42,273 nt of DNA from JAPHTQ01 sp050302275 (GTDB lineage: Bacteria > Pseudomonadota > Gammaproteobacteria > Thiohalomonadales > Thiohalomonadaceae). The notes below the pieces were generated by a model, which was not told the origin of the DNA, did no database searches, and saw nothing but the letters and a program-made list of their open reading frames with translations. The DNA lies in contig JBNLAT010000025.1 of the NCBI GenBank assembly GCA_050302275.1, positions 1 to 42,273 of the forward strand, given 5' to 3'. How positions within the stretch are numbered: the first letter of the stretch is position 1; every line of letters begins with the position of its first letter. Shown here piece after piece: positions 7,670 through 16,043 of this stretch. A program made the translations under genes and the position numbers.

Positions 7670-9022
7670 TCAATCTATCTTTGGCAGGTTGTGCAATGCT
7701 TCGTCGATAGCCTGTTGCGGGTATTCGTAATCTTCCAGTTCACCGCTGAAGTATTTATCGTATGAAGCCATATCGAAGTGACCGTGGCCCGAGAGATTGA
7801 AGAAGATGGTTTTAGATTCACCCGTCTCTTTACATTTCAACGCTTCGTCGATGGCTGCCTTAATTGCGTGGTTTGATTCCGGTGCCGGGATGATGCCTTC
7901 GGTCTGGGCGAATTGAACGCCAGCCTCAAAGGTGCCGACCTGATGTACTGCAACCGCCTCGATCAGGCCTTCGTTGTAGAGCTGTGATACCAGCGCGGAG
8001 TCTCCGTGATAACGCAGGCCACCGGCGTGAATCCCTGGCGGCACAAAATCGTGACCCAGAGTGTACATTTTCATTAGCGGTGTCATGCCAATGCTGTCGC
8101 CGAAGTCGTAGGCGAAGTGACCACGAGTAAGGGTAGGGCATGAGCTGGGTTCAACTGCGACCAGGCGTACCTCTTTTCCCGCGGCCTTGTCGGCAAGGAA
8201 GGGGAACGCGACACCGCCAAAGTTGGAGCCGCCACCGCAGGGCGCAAGTACTACGTCCGGATAGTCACCGACTTTCTCAAACTGCTTTTTTGCTTCCAGT
8301 CCGATCACGGTTTGGTGCAGCAGTACGTGATTAAGTACCGAGCCAAGGGCGTAATTAGTATCAGGACTACTGGCCGCGACCTCGACCGCCTCGGAGATGG
8401 CTATACCGAGCGAGCCGGGAGAGTCCGGATCTTTTGCCAGAATCGTGCGGCCTGCCTGAGTGGTGTCGCTGGGGCTGGCGATAACGTCGGCACCCCAGGT
8501 GTGCATCATTGAGCGGCGGAAGGGTTTTTGTTGATAACTGACCTTTACCATGTAGACCAGTATTTCCAGGCCGAACATTTTTCCTACCAGGGCGAGAGAG
8601 GAGCCCCATTGTCCGGCCCCGGTTTCGGTGGAAAGTTTTTTAATCCCTGCCTGCTTGTTGTAATAGGCCTGTGCGACAGCGGTGTTGGGTTTGTGTGAAC
8701 CCGCTGGACTGACGCCTTCGTATTTGTAATAGATTTTCGCCGGTGTGCCGAGTGCCTGCTCCAGGCGGTGGGCACGGTAGAGTGGTGAGGGTCGCCACAG
8801 CTGGTAGATCTCGCGTACCTGTTCGGGGATCTCAATCCAGCGTTCTGCGCTGACTTCCTGCATGATCAGCGCCTCGGGAAAGATTGCAGCGAGGGCATCG
8901 GGAGTGACCGGATTGCCGTCAGGGCCGAGCACCGCGTGTGGCGGATTGGGCATGTCGGCGACGATGTTATACCAGTGTGTGGGGATTTCGGATTCGTCGA
9001 GCAGGATCTTGGTTTGACTCAT
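7670..9022 (-). CDS. trpB2: TrpB2-type tryptophan synthase beta chain (TrpB-like PLP enzyme)
   Basis: A 450-residue fold-type II PLP enzyme that would condense indole with serine to tryptophan. The PLP lysine is Lys111 in GSHKPNTA, and the phosphate-binding loop is APCGGGSNFGG. The catalytic segment ETGAGQWGSSLALVG is the TrpB2 form of the usual ETGAGQHG. The N-terminal extension (HWYNIVADMPNPPHAVLGPDG) and length above 430 residues separate TrpB2 from the ~400-residue TrpB1 that pairs with TrpA. No trpA or other trp gene is nearby, as is typical for TrpB2, which may salvage indole or act on other substrates. It stands alone, ending at the shared terminator. Its promoter should lie in 9023-9140. 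Confidence 0.9.
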   Translation of the reverse strand: MSQTKILLDESEIPTHWYNIVADMPNPPHAVLGPDGNPVTPDALAAIFPEALIMQEVSAERWIEIPEQVREIYQLWRPSPLYRAHRLEQALGTPAKIYYKYEGVSPAGSHKPNTAVAQAYYNKQAGIKKLSTETGAGQWGSSLALVGKMFGLEILVYMVKVSYQQKPFRRSMMHTWGADVIASPSDTTQAGRTILAKDPDSPGSLGIAISEAVEVAASSPDTNYALGSVLNHVLLHQTVIGLEAKKQFEKVGDYPDVVLAPCGGGSNFGGVAFPFLADKAAGKEVRLVAVEPSSCPTLTRGHFAYDFGDSIGMTPLMKMYTLGHDFVPPGIHAGGLRYHGDSALVSQLYNEGLIEAVAVHQVGTFEAGVQFAQTEGIIPAPESNHAIKAAIDEALKCKETGESKTIFFNLSGHGHFDMASYDKYFSGELEDYEYPQQAIDEALHNLPKID

Positions 9023-9140
9023 CGTTCACCTCTAGTTTGATTTATCGTTATTAACGGAAACAACACTGAAAGGCTGAATTTGCCTATGAAAACAGAGAGG
9101 CCAGGGCAAGTCAAAACCCTATTTATAGGTAGTTAGGGGC

Positions 9141-9169
9141 GAAAAAACCACAGCTCAAGGCCGTGGTTT
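9141..9169 (-). terminator. Rho-independent terminator of tpx
   Basis: On the minus strand a 7-bp stem (AAACCAC / GTGGTTT) is followed by a run of six T. It lies 20 bp after the tpx stop codon. Confidence 0.75.
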
Positions 9170-9188
9170 CCTGTCCCGGTGAGCGCTG

Positions 9189-9686
9189 TCAGAGCATTGC
9201 CAATGCTGAGTCGTAGTCGGGTTCTTCGCCTATCTCCGGCACCAGCTGGGTGTAGATCACTTTATTGTCCTCATCCAGGACGACTACGGCACGAGCACAG
9301 ATCCCTTCCAGCGGACCGTCTGTAATCAATACGCCATAATCTTTAGCGAAAGATTTGCTGCGCATCATGGAAAGCGAGATCACGTTATCGATGCCTTCTG
9401 CGCTGCAGAAGCGGCTCATGGCAAAGGGCAGATCAGCCGAGATCACCAATGCCACGGCATTGCTCTTATCACCCATCGCCTGGTTGAATTTGACGGTTGA
9501 GGTGGCACAGACACCGGTATCTAGACTGGGTACGATGTTGAGTAACTTCTTCTTGCCGGCATAATCGGCCAGGGTGGTGTTGGCCAGGTCCTTGTTGACC
9601 AGGCTGAAATCGGGCGCGGCGCTACCCAGTTCCGGGAGTTCGCCGTTGGTGTGGATGGGATTACCTTTTAAGGTGATATTTGCCAT
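9189..9686 (-). CDS. tpx: Thiol peroxidase Tpx
   Basis: A 165-residue atypical 2-Cys peroxiredoxin, the usual Tpx length. It reduces hydroperoxides using thioredoxin. The peroxidatic Cys60 is in PSLDTGVCATSTVKFN and the resolving Cys94 in SRFCSAEG, the standard Tpx pairing. The N-terminal TLKGNPIHTNGELPELGSAAPDFSL is diagnostic. The start at 9686 has AGGAG about 7 nt upstream. It is a single-gene unit with its own terminator, divergent from the chalcone-isomerase-like gene across 134 bp. I looked for an OxyR-type site there and did not find one. Confidence 0.96.
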   Translation of the reverse strand: MANITLKGNPIHTNGELPELGSAAPDFSLVNKDLANTTLADYAGKKKLLNIVPSLDTGVCATSTVKFNQAMGDKSNAVALVISADLPFAMSRFCSAEGIDNVISLSMMRSKSFAKDYGVLITDGPLEGICARAVVVLDEDNKVIYTQLVPEIGEEPDYDSALAML

Positions 9687-9820
9687 GCTATAGCTCCTGA
9701 CAGATTCTTATTGGTGAGTGGCAGGTTTGAAGATAGGTGCCAAAGGGGACTTGTTCAAGGTGGATGAGGCCGTACTGGTGGTTCACATGGATAGCGAAAA
9801 AAAATAAAAGTGAGGTGACA

Positions 9821-10381
9821 ATGAAAACTCGTCTATTTGCAGTGCTCTGTGGATTATTCGTTTCTACGACATGGGCGATGGATATTGAGGGGGTAAACGT
9901 TCCTGATACAACAGTGGTATCGGGTAAAACCCTGCAGCTCAATGGCGCCGGGGTTCGCACCAAGTTTTTCTTCGACATCTATGTGGGAGCACTGTACCTG
10001 CCGGAAAAGACCGCTAGCGCCAGCGAGGCAATGGCGATGGCTGGCCCGAAGCAGGTGACGATGACCTTCCTCTATAAAGAGGTTTCTCGGGAGAAACTGG
10101 TCGCTGCATGGGATGAGGGTTTTCGCCTGAATCTTGGCAGTGAAGCATTAGCGCCGCTGCTAAAAAGACTGGAGCAGTTCAATAGCCTGTTTGCTACAGT
10201 TAAAGCAGGTGATTTTTACGTCTTCCAATTTCTTGGCGATGGCGAAACCAGTGTGAACCTGAGCGCCAGGGAGCTCGGCCGTATAAGCGGTAAGGACTTC
10301 CAGCAGGCACTGCTTTCCGTCTGGTTAGGGGAGTCGCCTGCAGACCATAGCTTGAAAAAAGCCATGTTGGGTGATAATTAA
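9821..10381 (+). CDS. Secreted chalcone isomerase-like protein
   Basis: A 186-residue exported protein with a signal peptide (MKTRLFAVLCGLFVSTTWA) and a chalcone-isomerase-like domain. Family signatures are GVRTKFFFDIYVGALYLPE near the start, the ...VTMTFLYKEVSREKLVAAWDEGF segment and a C-terminal LLSVWLGESPADHSLKKAMLG. Bacterial members are periplasmic and are thought to bind fatty acids or other lipids rather than isomerise chalcones. The ATG at 9821 is chosen (GAGG 5-8 nt upstream, and it gives a clean signal peptide) over longer in-frame options beginning at 9737. No obvious terminator separates it from the diguanylate cyclase 136 bp downstream; that gap shows nothing assignable. Confidence 0.85.
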   Translation: MKTRLFAVLCGLFVSTTWAMDIEGVNVPDTTVVSGKTLQLNGAGVRTKFFFDIYVGALYLPEKTASASEAMAMAGPKQVTMTFLYKEVSREKLVAAWDEGFRLNLGSEALAPLLKRLEQFNSLFATVKAGDFYVFQFLGDGETSVNLSARELGRISGKDFQQALLSVWLGESPADHSLKKAMLGDN

Positions 10382-10517
10382 AAGAAGGCAGCATTGTGAC
10401 AGGACTCCGATACTGGCACAGACTGGGTGAGTGTACGAAGATCCCGGTTATCTGACTGGTAGTTGCTGCGGAATATTCTCGGTACTTACATGACCTGAGA
10501 GGCGACCAGTACAACCA

Positions 10518-12011
10518 GTGGAACAACATCGGATATTTTCCCTGGATCTTCCAGGTAGCGCATCGAGTAGCACTCTTCGCGTGGCCATTATGGCTGCTGC
10601 CGTCATTGCTTTACTCGGTGCTCTGGTCGTGGCCTTCGGTCATATTCCCTTACCACCGTATCCTCAATTCGCTACATTTCATGCGGGCTTTGTCATGCTC
10701 GCCGACGCAATGACCGCGGTATTGCTATTCGGTCAGTATGCCTATCGTCGTATGCTGTTTTACGCGATCCTTGCTTCGGCCTATCTTTTCAGTGCCCTTA
10801 TCGTAGTGCTGTTCCTGTTCACCTTCCCGGGTGCGCTGCTTGATAGCCAGCCAGTGATAGGTAGCACACAAAGTGCCATCTGGGTCTGGCATTTCTGGCA
10901 CATTATCTTTCCTGCCATTATCTCTGTGGCTATGGTGGCACATTGGCATGAATTACGGGGTCGTCTTCCGCAGAACGAACCGCGTAAGAATATTATTCTG
11001 ATTACCCTTATCACGGTGGCTGTGGTTTTGTTAATCGCGATGGCAGTAACCGTTTTTCACGACGGGATGCCTGTGTTGATTACCCGTAACGCCCCTCCGC
11101 TTACTACCGGTTTTTATATCGCGGGGGTTACGGCATTTATGATCACGTTGGTTGCCTTGTGGCAAACCGTTGGACTGGCACGTGAACAGCGTGCGCTACA
11201 TGTCTGGCTGGCGGTCATGCTGGTTGCGTTGTTGGCCGATATCGCTGCCAGTCTTGGTGCCAATGAACGATTTACCGTGGGATGGTATTTCGGTCGGGTA
11301 GAGTCGATTATTACGGCCAGCATTCTATTGGTGGTGTTGGTTAAGGAGATCAATCAGCTCTATTTCCAACTAGCCAAGGCGATGAACGATTTGATCGGCG
11401 CCAATGAGCGGCTGAGTGGCCTGGTAACGGAAAAGGATAAGCTGGTTGAAGAGTTGCGTGACAGTGAAGAGCAGATACTCAATCTCGCCTATCAGGACCA
11501 GATGACCGGTCTGGCCAATCGCTGGTCGTTGATTGAACGGATGCAGGATACCCTCGCACAAGGGCGACGCTACAATCACAACACGGGTCTTTTATTTATC
11601 GACCTGGATCACTTTAAAGAGATAAACGATAACTACGGTCACGATGTGGGGGATGCACTGCTATTAGCAATTGCCTATGCGATTAAGGATTGTGTCCGTG
11701 TTACCGACATCCCGGCACGTATCGGTGGTGATGAATTTGTCATACTGGTGCCACATATGCGGGAATTGGATGATGCAGTGATTATGGCCAAAAAGATCCT
11801 CGCTAGCCTGAATGCGCCGTTTGAAATTATGAGTCACCATCTTCGTATCTCTGCCAGCATCGGTATTGCGATGCATACACCAGACGACCCGACAGATTCG
11901 AGTGAGTTTCTTCGCCGTGCAGATGAGGCAATGTATGAAGCCAAAAAAAGTGGCCGAAATTGCCTGGTGATTGAAGCTGATATGACGCAGGAAAAGGCGC
12001 AAAAAATATAA
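10518..12011 (+). CDS. Membrane diguanylate cyclase (MASE4-like sensor + GGDEF)
   Basis: A 497-residue protein that would make c-di-GMP from two GTP. Residues about 20-285 contain roughly seven to eight membrane helices resembling MASE4 (FHAGFVMLADAMTAVLLFGQYAYRR; VWHFWHIIFPAIISV). A short coiled-coil linker (LVTEKDKLVEELRDSEEQIL) leads into the GGDEF domain (about 320-490). The active site GGDEF (403-407) is intact, and the product-inhibition site RxxD (RVTD, 394-397) sits exactly five residues upstream, so feedback inhibition by c-di-GMP is expected. The start is GTG at 10518, the first start codon after an in-frame stop at 10491; its Shine-Dalgarno is poor, so a later start such as the ATG near 10587 cannot be excluded. 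Confidence 0.92.
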   Translation: MEQHRIFSLDLPGSASSSTLRVAIMAAAVIALLGALVVAFGHIPLPPYPQFATFHAGFVMLADAMTAVLLFGQYAYRRMLFYAILASAYLFSALIVVLFLFTFPGALLDSQPVIGSTQSAIWVWHFWHIIFPAIISVAMVAHWHELRGRLPQNEPRKNIILITLITVAVVLLIAMAVTVFHDGMPVLITRNAPPLTTGFYIAGVTAFMITLVALWQTVGLAREQRALHVWLAVMLVALLADIAASLGANERFTVGWYFGRVESIITASILLVVLVKEINQLYFQLAKAMNDLIGANERLSGLVTEKDKLVEELRDSEEQILNLAYQDQMTGLANRWSLIERMQDTLAQGRRYNHNTGLLFIDLDHFKEINDNYGHDVGDALLLAIAYAIKDCVRVTDIPARIGGDEFVILVPHMRELDDAVIMAKKILASLNAPFEIMSHHLRISASIGIAMHTPDDPTDSSEFLRRADEAMYEAKKSGRNCLVIEADMTQEKAQKI

Positions 12012-12020
12012 GGTTTAAGG

Positions 12021-12038
12021 TTGTCGGTTTGTCGACAA
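12021..12038. promoter_or_regulatory. Inverted repeat TTGTCG-N6-CGACAA upstream of the small OMP gene
   Basis: Perfect 6-bp arms around 6 bp, 9 bp after the diguanylate cyclase stop and 59 bp before the beta-barrel gene. The same arms and spacing recur at 13838-13855. No T-run follows, so an operator is as likely as a terminator. Confidence 0.4.
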
Positions 12039-12097
12039 TGCAGGCTGCCGATATACTACGTTCCTCCTAATAACTAAAAAACCACTAGGGGGAGTAC

Positions 12098-12646
12098 ATG
12101 TACAAGTTTGTACAGTCGGCCGCTATTGCGGCTATTTTATTGTCTACCACTTCTGTCTGTGCCGCTGAGAGCGAGATGGCACACGGCGGCCATTACTACG
12201 CCACACTCAAGATGGTGAATGGTCTGGGTGATAAGGTTACCCACGGAGCAGAGACTCTGGACGGTGCCAGTTCTAACGGTTATGCCATCGACTTTGGTTA
12301 TTCCTACGGCGGTCCCTGGGGTGTTGAACTGACCTACGGTTCGGCTAAAGGTGATGTGACCAATGAGCTGGATGTCACTGAACAGGCTACTTATACCAGC
12401 ATGGGGCTGCTCGGAACCTACACACACCATCTTGCCAGCCATACTTCGCTGGTCGGCAAGCTCGGCTGGATGCAGGAGTCAGAAGAGATTGCTGGTCATA
12501 CCAATACCGAAAGCGGTCTTGCGTATGTGGTGGGTGTTGAGTACGGGCTTAACGAGACGTTTGAGTTAGTGCTGGAATATGAAGGTACTGACATTAAGTC
12601 ACCCAGGGGTAATGCCCTGTTGGCCGGCGTTAAATACCTTTATTAA
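12098..12646 (+). CDS. Small outer-membrane beta-barrel protein
   Basis: A 182-residue exported protein with a signal peptide (MYKFVQSAAIAAILLSTTSVCAA) and alternating amphipathic strands typical of an eight-stranded OMP: YAIDFGYSYGGPWGVELTYG, YTSMGLLGTYTHHL, TSLVGKLGWMQ, LAYVVGVEYGLNETFELVLEYEG, and a C-terminal strand ALLAGVKYLY ending in an aromatic residue, the usual BAM recognition signal. A run of G (GGGGGAG) before the ATG is a strong ribosome binding site. It resembles the OmpA-like or opacity-type barrels generally, but I do not recognise a named family. It probably serves as a structural or adhesin-like surface protein. A weak hairpin (GCAAC / GTTGC near 12660) follows. Confidence 0.8.
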   Translation: MYKFVQSAAIAAILLSTTSVCAAESEMAHGGHYYATLKMVNGLGDKVTHGAETLDGASSNGYAIDFGYSYGGPWGVELTYGSAKGDVTNELDVTEQATYTSMGLLGTYTHHLASHTSLVGKLGWMQESEEIAGHTNTESGLAYVVGVEYGLNETFELVLEYEGTDIKSPRGNALLAGVKYLY

Positions 12647-12713
12647 TACCGGCAGGCAACAGGGATGTTGCTACGATTATTTCTTTCAGAAACTCACCTT
12701 TCTTCACATCAGG

Positions 12714-13733
12714 TTATTTCTTTTCGCTGCTGACGGGTTTCTTGGTCATAGTGGTAATGGCACCTGACATCACTTTTTCAAAGAGTGTTGCAGAGAATCC
12801 AAACAGGATCGCAAGAACGTCTTTACTATTGTCCGACAAGAGACTTAATTCTCCTTTCTTGGCGGCGATTTTGCTAAACAATTCGTCAGGCAGGTTCAGG
12901 ACATCCAGCGCCAGCACAAAATTCGAGATCATCACGCCTGCCCATCCCATCAGTGCTCCGACTAGTGGTGCGAGAAACAATATCGACCAGGATACCCCGT
13001 AGTCGAAACCGATGTCCTTGGCGGACATTGTTTTGGCAAGACGCGCAAGTAGACCGCCAGTGGCGCCATACATCAGGTAAATAACGGTGTCTCGATCAGC
13101 GGTGGCAAGAAGCAGGACGATGCCCCCTGTAACGATAACCAACCACAGTGCTTTTTGTTGCCAGTCAGATAACTCTTCATAGTAGGTGTCACGGGAGTTG
13201 AAAATTAGACGGCGTGCCTCTCTGATATGAGGCCGTAACTCGTCACTCTTGTTCGCTTCAATGAGCGTTGCGATCTTTTCTGACAAAGCATTTGCTGCGG
13301 AAGAACCGATTGCTTTCAACTCTTCCTTGGCAACCAACGCATAGGCAGAAATGCGTTCATCTGGCCAGAGTGAGGTCGCCAGCTGATCGGCATCATGTGC
13401 TCTTCTCCATGCTGCGATTTGGTGTGAGATACCGCCGAGTGACAACATGCTGCGCCAAAGTGAAGGGTTGTTTTCATGCATGACCTGGCGCGCTTTCTTC
13501 AGGAGGTCATCGATTTCATCAATCGTACAGTTTATATCCTGGGTCTGATTGGGTATGCATTTCTTCGCCAGTAGATCCGCGTCCAGTGTATCGATGTAGG
13601 CAAGCAGATGCGCGGTATTACGTTGGAGTATCCAGGTGCGACGCGCATAGAGCAGGATTACGATGTAGGCTGTGACACAGAGTATCGGAAATAATCCAAG
13701 GAACAGGTTATATATGCCGGCTGAAAAGTCCAT
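12714..13733 (-). CDS. Multi-pass membrane protein of unknown function
   Basis: A 339-residue protein. One N-terminal membrane helix (LFLGLFPILCVTAYIVILLYA) is followed by a helical soluble region of about 160 residues with two cysteines (Cys58 and Cys69 in KKCIPNQTQDINCTI). Then come four or so membrane helices: ALWLVIVTGGIVLLLATA, TVIYLMYGATGGLLARL, GVSWSILFLAPLVGALMGWAGVMI and VLAILFGFSATLFEKV. The C-terminal module (GATGGLLARL, SPL/APLVGAL-GWAG, GFSATLFEK) resembles a conserved membrane module seen in uncharacterised bacterial proteins, with GFS-x-x-LFE/D near the end; I cannot name it. It is alone on its strand between two plus-strand genes. The function is unknown. Confidence 0.75.
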   Translation of the reverse strand: MDFSAGIYNLFLGLFPILCVTAYIVILLYARRTWILQRNTAHLLAYIDTLDADLLAKKCIPNQTQDINCTIDEIDDLLKKARQVMHENNPSLWRSMLSLGGISHQIAAWRRAHDADQLATSLWPDERISAYALVAKEELKAIGSSAANALSEKIATLIEANKSDELRPHIREARRLIFNSRDTYYEELSDWQQKALWLVIVTGGIVLLLATADRDTVIYLMYGATGGLLARLAKTMSAKDIGFDYGVSWSILFLAPLVGALMGWAGVMISNFVLALDVLNLPDELFSKIAAKKGELSLLSDNSKDVLAILFGFSATLFEKVMSGAITTMTKKPVSSEKK

Positions 13734-13837
13734 TTGTCTTCACTCCCTGTGTGAGATGCACTGCTAACTCTGTGCGCGATTAAATATAGCATATGCGCGT
13801 GTACTGGCTATGCGGGACTTCCCGAATTTCGTCCCGG

Positions 13838-13855
13838 TTGTCGCTAGTGCGACAA
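13838..13855. promoter_or_regulatory. Inverted repeat TTGTCG-N6-CGACAA (7-bp arms here) upstream of unknown gene
   Basis: TTGTCGC and GCGACAA flank TAGT. It lies in the 263-bp divergent region between the membrane protein gene (start 13733) and the plus-strand gene at 13997. It matches the arms and spacing of the repeat at 12021. A possible shared operator; the binding protein is unknown. Confidence 0.4.
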
Positions 13856-13996
13856 AACCGACACATTATTGCCCGACATAAAATAGCCGCATTGTCCATG
13901 TGTGTAGGAAAAACAACAACTTAATGATTTTCGCATCACTGGCACCGAACTTGCTCAGCGCTTTCGGCAGATATTATCTAACCGAGGGTAACGAAC

Positions 13997-14557
13997 GTGA
14001 GCATCAAAAGTTATGACGAAAAGGGTCGCTTGCTGAATATCAGCTTTGTCGATGACGCCGATGGGGCAACAGCCTTCCGTGGCCGACTGGCGCTGGTTGA
14101 GGCCGAGATTGGAGACGAGTCTGGGAATCGTAAGCCACCTGCAGTGGTGATGGAGCAGGCGGTGCTGCTGTCGAAGGGCGGCAAATTAATTTTTGTTGCG
14201 GGTTCACTGACAAAACTGGCCGATCTGAATGATTTTGTAGCAATGTACAAAGATGACTTTGCAGCGGATATGCATGCGATCCTGTACGTGGTCGATTTGA
14301 CCACGCCGGTACAGGTGCAACTGGAAGGCGTTACCTTCCCGCTAGTACCAATGCAGGAAGGGATTACCTGGAACGAATTACTGGATGAAGCTGGTCTGGA
14401 CAAACGTGATCTGAAATCGATGTCGTCAGCGGAAAAAGTTGCTGCCGTGGTCGATGGTGTGAAGGATTACAAGGCCAAAGGTCCGCTGGTCACCATGGAT
14501 GAAGCCCTGGCTAAAACCGACCCCGAATTGAAACGCCCAGAGCGTGGGGCGCTGTAA
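13997..14557 (+). CDS. Conserved-looking protein of unknown function
   Basis: A 186-residue soluble protein that I do not recognise. It has no signal peptide or membrane helix. The N-terminal half looks like a beta-rich fold (GRLLNISFVDDADG, GKLIFVAGSLTKLADL, HAILYVVDLTTPVQVQLEGVTFPLVPM) and the C-terminal part is helical and charged (LDEAGLDKRDLKSMSSAEKVAAVVDGVKDYKAKG). There are no cysteines. The start is GTG at 13997 with GAGGG 8 nt upstream. Upstream lie 263 bp including an inverted repeat at 13838; downstream is a strong terminator, so it is a single-gene unit. The regular codon use and strong ribosome binding site support a real gene. Confidence 0.8.
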   Translation: MSIKSYDEKGRLLNISFVDDADGATAFRGRLALVEAEIGDESGNRKPPAVVMEQAVLLSKGGKLIFVAGSLTKLADLNDFVAMYKDDFAADMHAILYVVDLTTPVQVQLEGVTFPLVPMQEGITWNELLDEAGLDKRDLKSMSSAEKVAAVVDGVKDYKAKGPLVTMDEALAKTDPELKRPERGAL

Positions 14558-14580
14558 AATTCGTCACAGCGATAAAGTCC

Positions 14581-14613
14581 AGTGGAGGAACTCAGCCTGT
14601 TCCTCCACTTTTC
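14581..14613 (+). terminator. Rho-independent terminator
   Basis: A 10-bp perfect stem (AGTGGAGGAA at 14581-14590 with TTCCTCCACT at 14600-14609) with a 9-nt loop, followed by TTTTCC. It ends the unit at 13997-14557 and may also protect the convergent transcript. Confidence 0.85.
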
Positions 14614-14644
14614 CACTTCCATAGTTTAGGTATGCAAAGTTGCG

Positions 14645-15946
14645 TTAGAAACTACCCGTGGTGGCGAGGTAAGTTTTGGTTTCGCCGCTCTGAATATTGT
14701 AGGCGTAGTCGACTCGCAATGTGACATTGACAAAGGACTGCACGCGCCAGCGTAAGCCTATGCCAGTGCTGGTGTATAACCGCTTTTCATTGACTTCGCG
14801 GACCTCCGGCCAAACATTGGCCACATCAAAAAAAATGACGCCGCGCATTTGACGATAGCCACTGACGTGGTGGTGATACTCGAGATTTCCCTGTAGCAGA
14901 AAATTGCCTTCAACACTGCCATTGTCGTAACCCCGTAACGAAGTAGAGTCGCCGAGGCTATAGGCAGGCTCGTCACCAAAGGCAATCCCAACAACAAGCT
15001 GAGTGTTGATATTGGCATCCACGTGCTTTAGTGGATGGTAGTTACGATAGCTTAGGGTATTCCGAAAATATTCAGTGTCTGAGGTAGTGGCGCGGTTCGC
15101 CATCTGTATGTTGTAGAGATATTCATACCCGGAGCGGTGGTAGCGATGCTGGTCTACCATGTGGTAGCCAATGCTACCGATGAGAGCATATTCATCGTGA
15201 TTTTCGTAGCTGGCACTACCTTGGACCAGCGCATAGTCTGTGGTGGTTGCGGCAATGCCCAGACCAGTACGCCATCCCTCACTAATGCCAGTGGAATTGA
15301 ACCAGCGAGAGATCACAATACTGCCATACTGATCCTTCTGCGCAACGTTGGAGACCACGGTACTGCCAGCGTAATCGATGAGATTGGTTTCCATCGTGCC
15401 GAATCTGAACTCAAGGTAATAGGGTGTGCCGACAATGTGCGGATAGGTGTACTGAATATCCGTGCGCCTGACTGACGGCTCCACATCATCAACATATTTT
15501 TTCTCACGATAACTGAGCTTGAGGCGCTGGTTGAGACCGAATAGATTATCGAAGCGAAGTTCCCCGCCATAGCTGTAGTTGTTCGCCGTTTCGTCGGCAA
15601 GAAAGCTCGGCCGATAGTCGAGTAGTGGCAGAGGGAGGATGTAATAGCGTTCGGTGACGCTGACCTGAAGGATGTTTTTACCCTGCTCCTGCATGGGTTC
15701 AATCTGAACGGAAGAGAAAAGCCCCATGTTCATTAGCGCAAGGCGTGATTTTTCTACTTGCTGAGGGGAGTAAGGTTGCCCTTCTTTGATTACCATCTCC
15801 TGACGCATAACCGATTCGCGTGTCACAACATTACCGCTGAAACGTATTTCATCCAGCCATGGTTGCTCCACTGCAAAGGCACTCGTGCTCAGAAACTTAA
15901 ACAGCAGTAGGAGTAAGCTGACGCGAGTGATGCTCAGGGCAGTCAT
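14645..15946 (-). CDS. Omp85-superfamily outer-membrane protein with a single POTRA domain
   Basis: A 433-residue exported protein. After the signal peptide (ending SAFA) there is one POTRA domain (about 28-100: LDEIRFSGNVVTRESVMRQEM, SPQQVEKSRLALMNMGLFSSVQIE, NILQVSVTERY), then a C-terminal Omp85/surface-antigen beta-barrel of about 320 residues. The conserved lid-loop motif appears as SLRGYDNG, equivalent to the (V/L)RG(F/Y) of BamA/TamA, and the chain ends in Phe. BamA has five POTRA domains and TamA three, so this is a short member closer in layout to single-POTRA Omp85 proteins of unknown cargo. No partner such as TamB or a TpsA substrate is adjacent. It probably inserts or exports a protein or lipid; the substrate is unknown. 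Confidence 0.85.
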   Translation of the reverse strand: MTALSITRVSLLLLLFKFLSTSAFAVEQPWLDEIRFSGNVVTRESVMRQEMVIKEGQPYSPQQVEKSRLALMNMGLFSSVQIEPMQEQGKNILQVSVTERYYILPLPLLDYRPSFLADETANNYSYGGELRFDNLFGLNQRLKLSYREKKYVDDVEPSVRRTDIQYTYPHIVGTPYYLEFRFGTMETNLIDYAGSTVVSNVAQKDQYGSIVISRWFNSTGISEGWRTGLGIAATTTDYALVQGSASYENHDEYALIGSIGYHMVDQHRYHRSGYEYLYNIQMANRATTSDTEYFRNTLSYRNYHPLKHVDANINTQLVVGIAFGDEPAYSLGDSTSLRGYDNGSVEGNFLLQGNLEYHHHVSGYRQMRGVIFFDVANVWPEVREVNEKRLYTSTGIGLRWRVQSFVNVTLRVDYAYNIQSGETKTYLATTGSF

Positions 15947-16043
15947 CTCCAGTCACCTCGTTCGATAAGGAAATATACCCGCCGGCCAGTAGTGTAATAA
16001 ATCCTAAAGGTCTATTTCTTTTATGGTATGCATAGCGACAAAA

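Noticed and set aside
9687..9820. Possible OxyR site upstream of tpx
   Set aside because: One ATAG-like tetramer near 9735 is visible but no partner half-sites at 11-bp steps, so there is no support.
12647..12713. Possible terminator after the small beta-barrel gene
   Set aside because: The GCAAC/GTTGC stem is only 5 bp and lacks a T-run; too weak to call.
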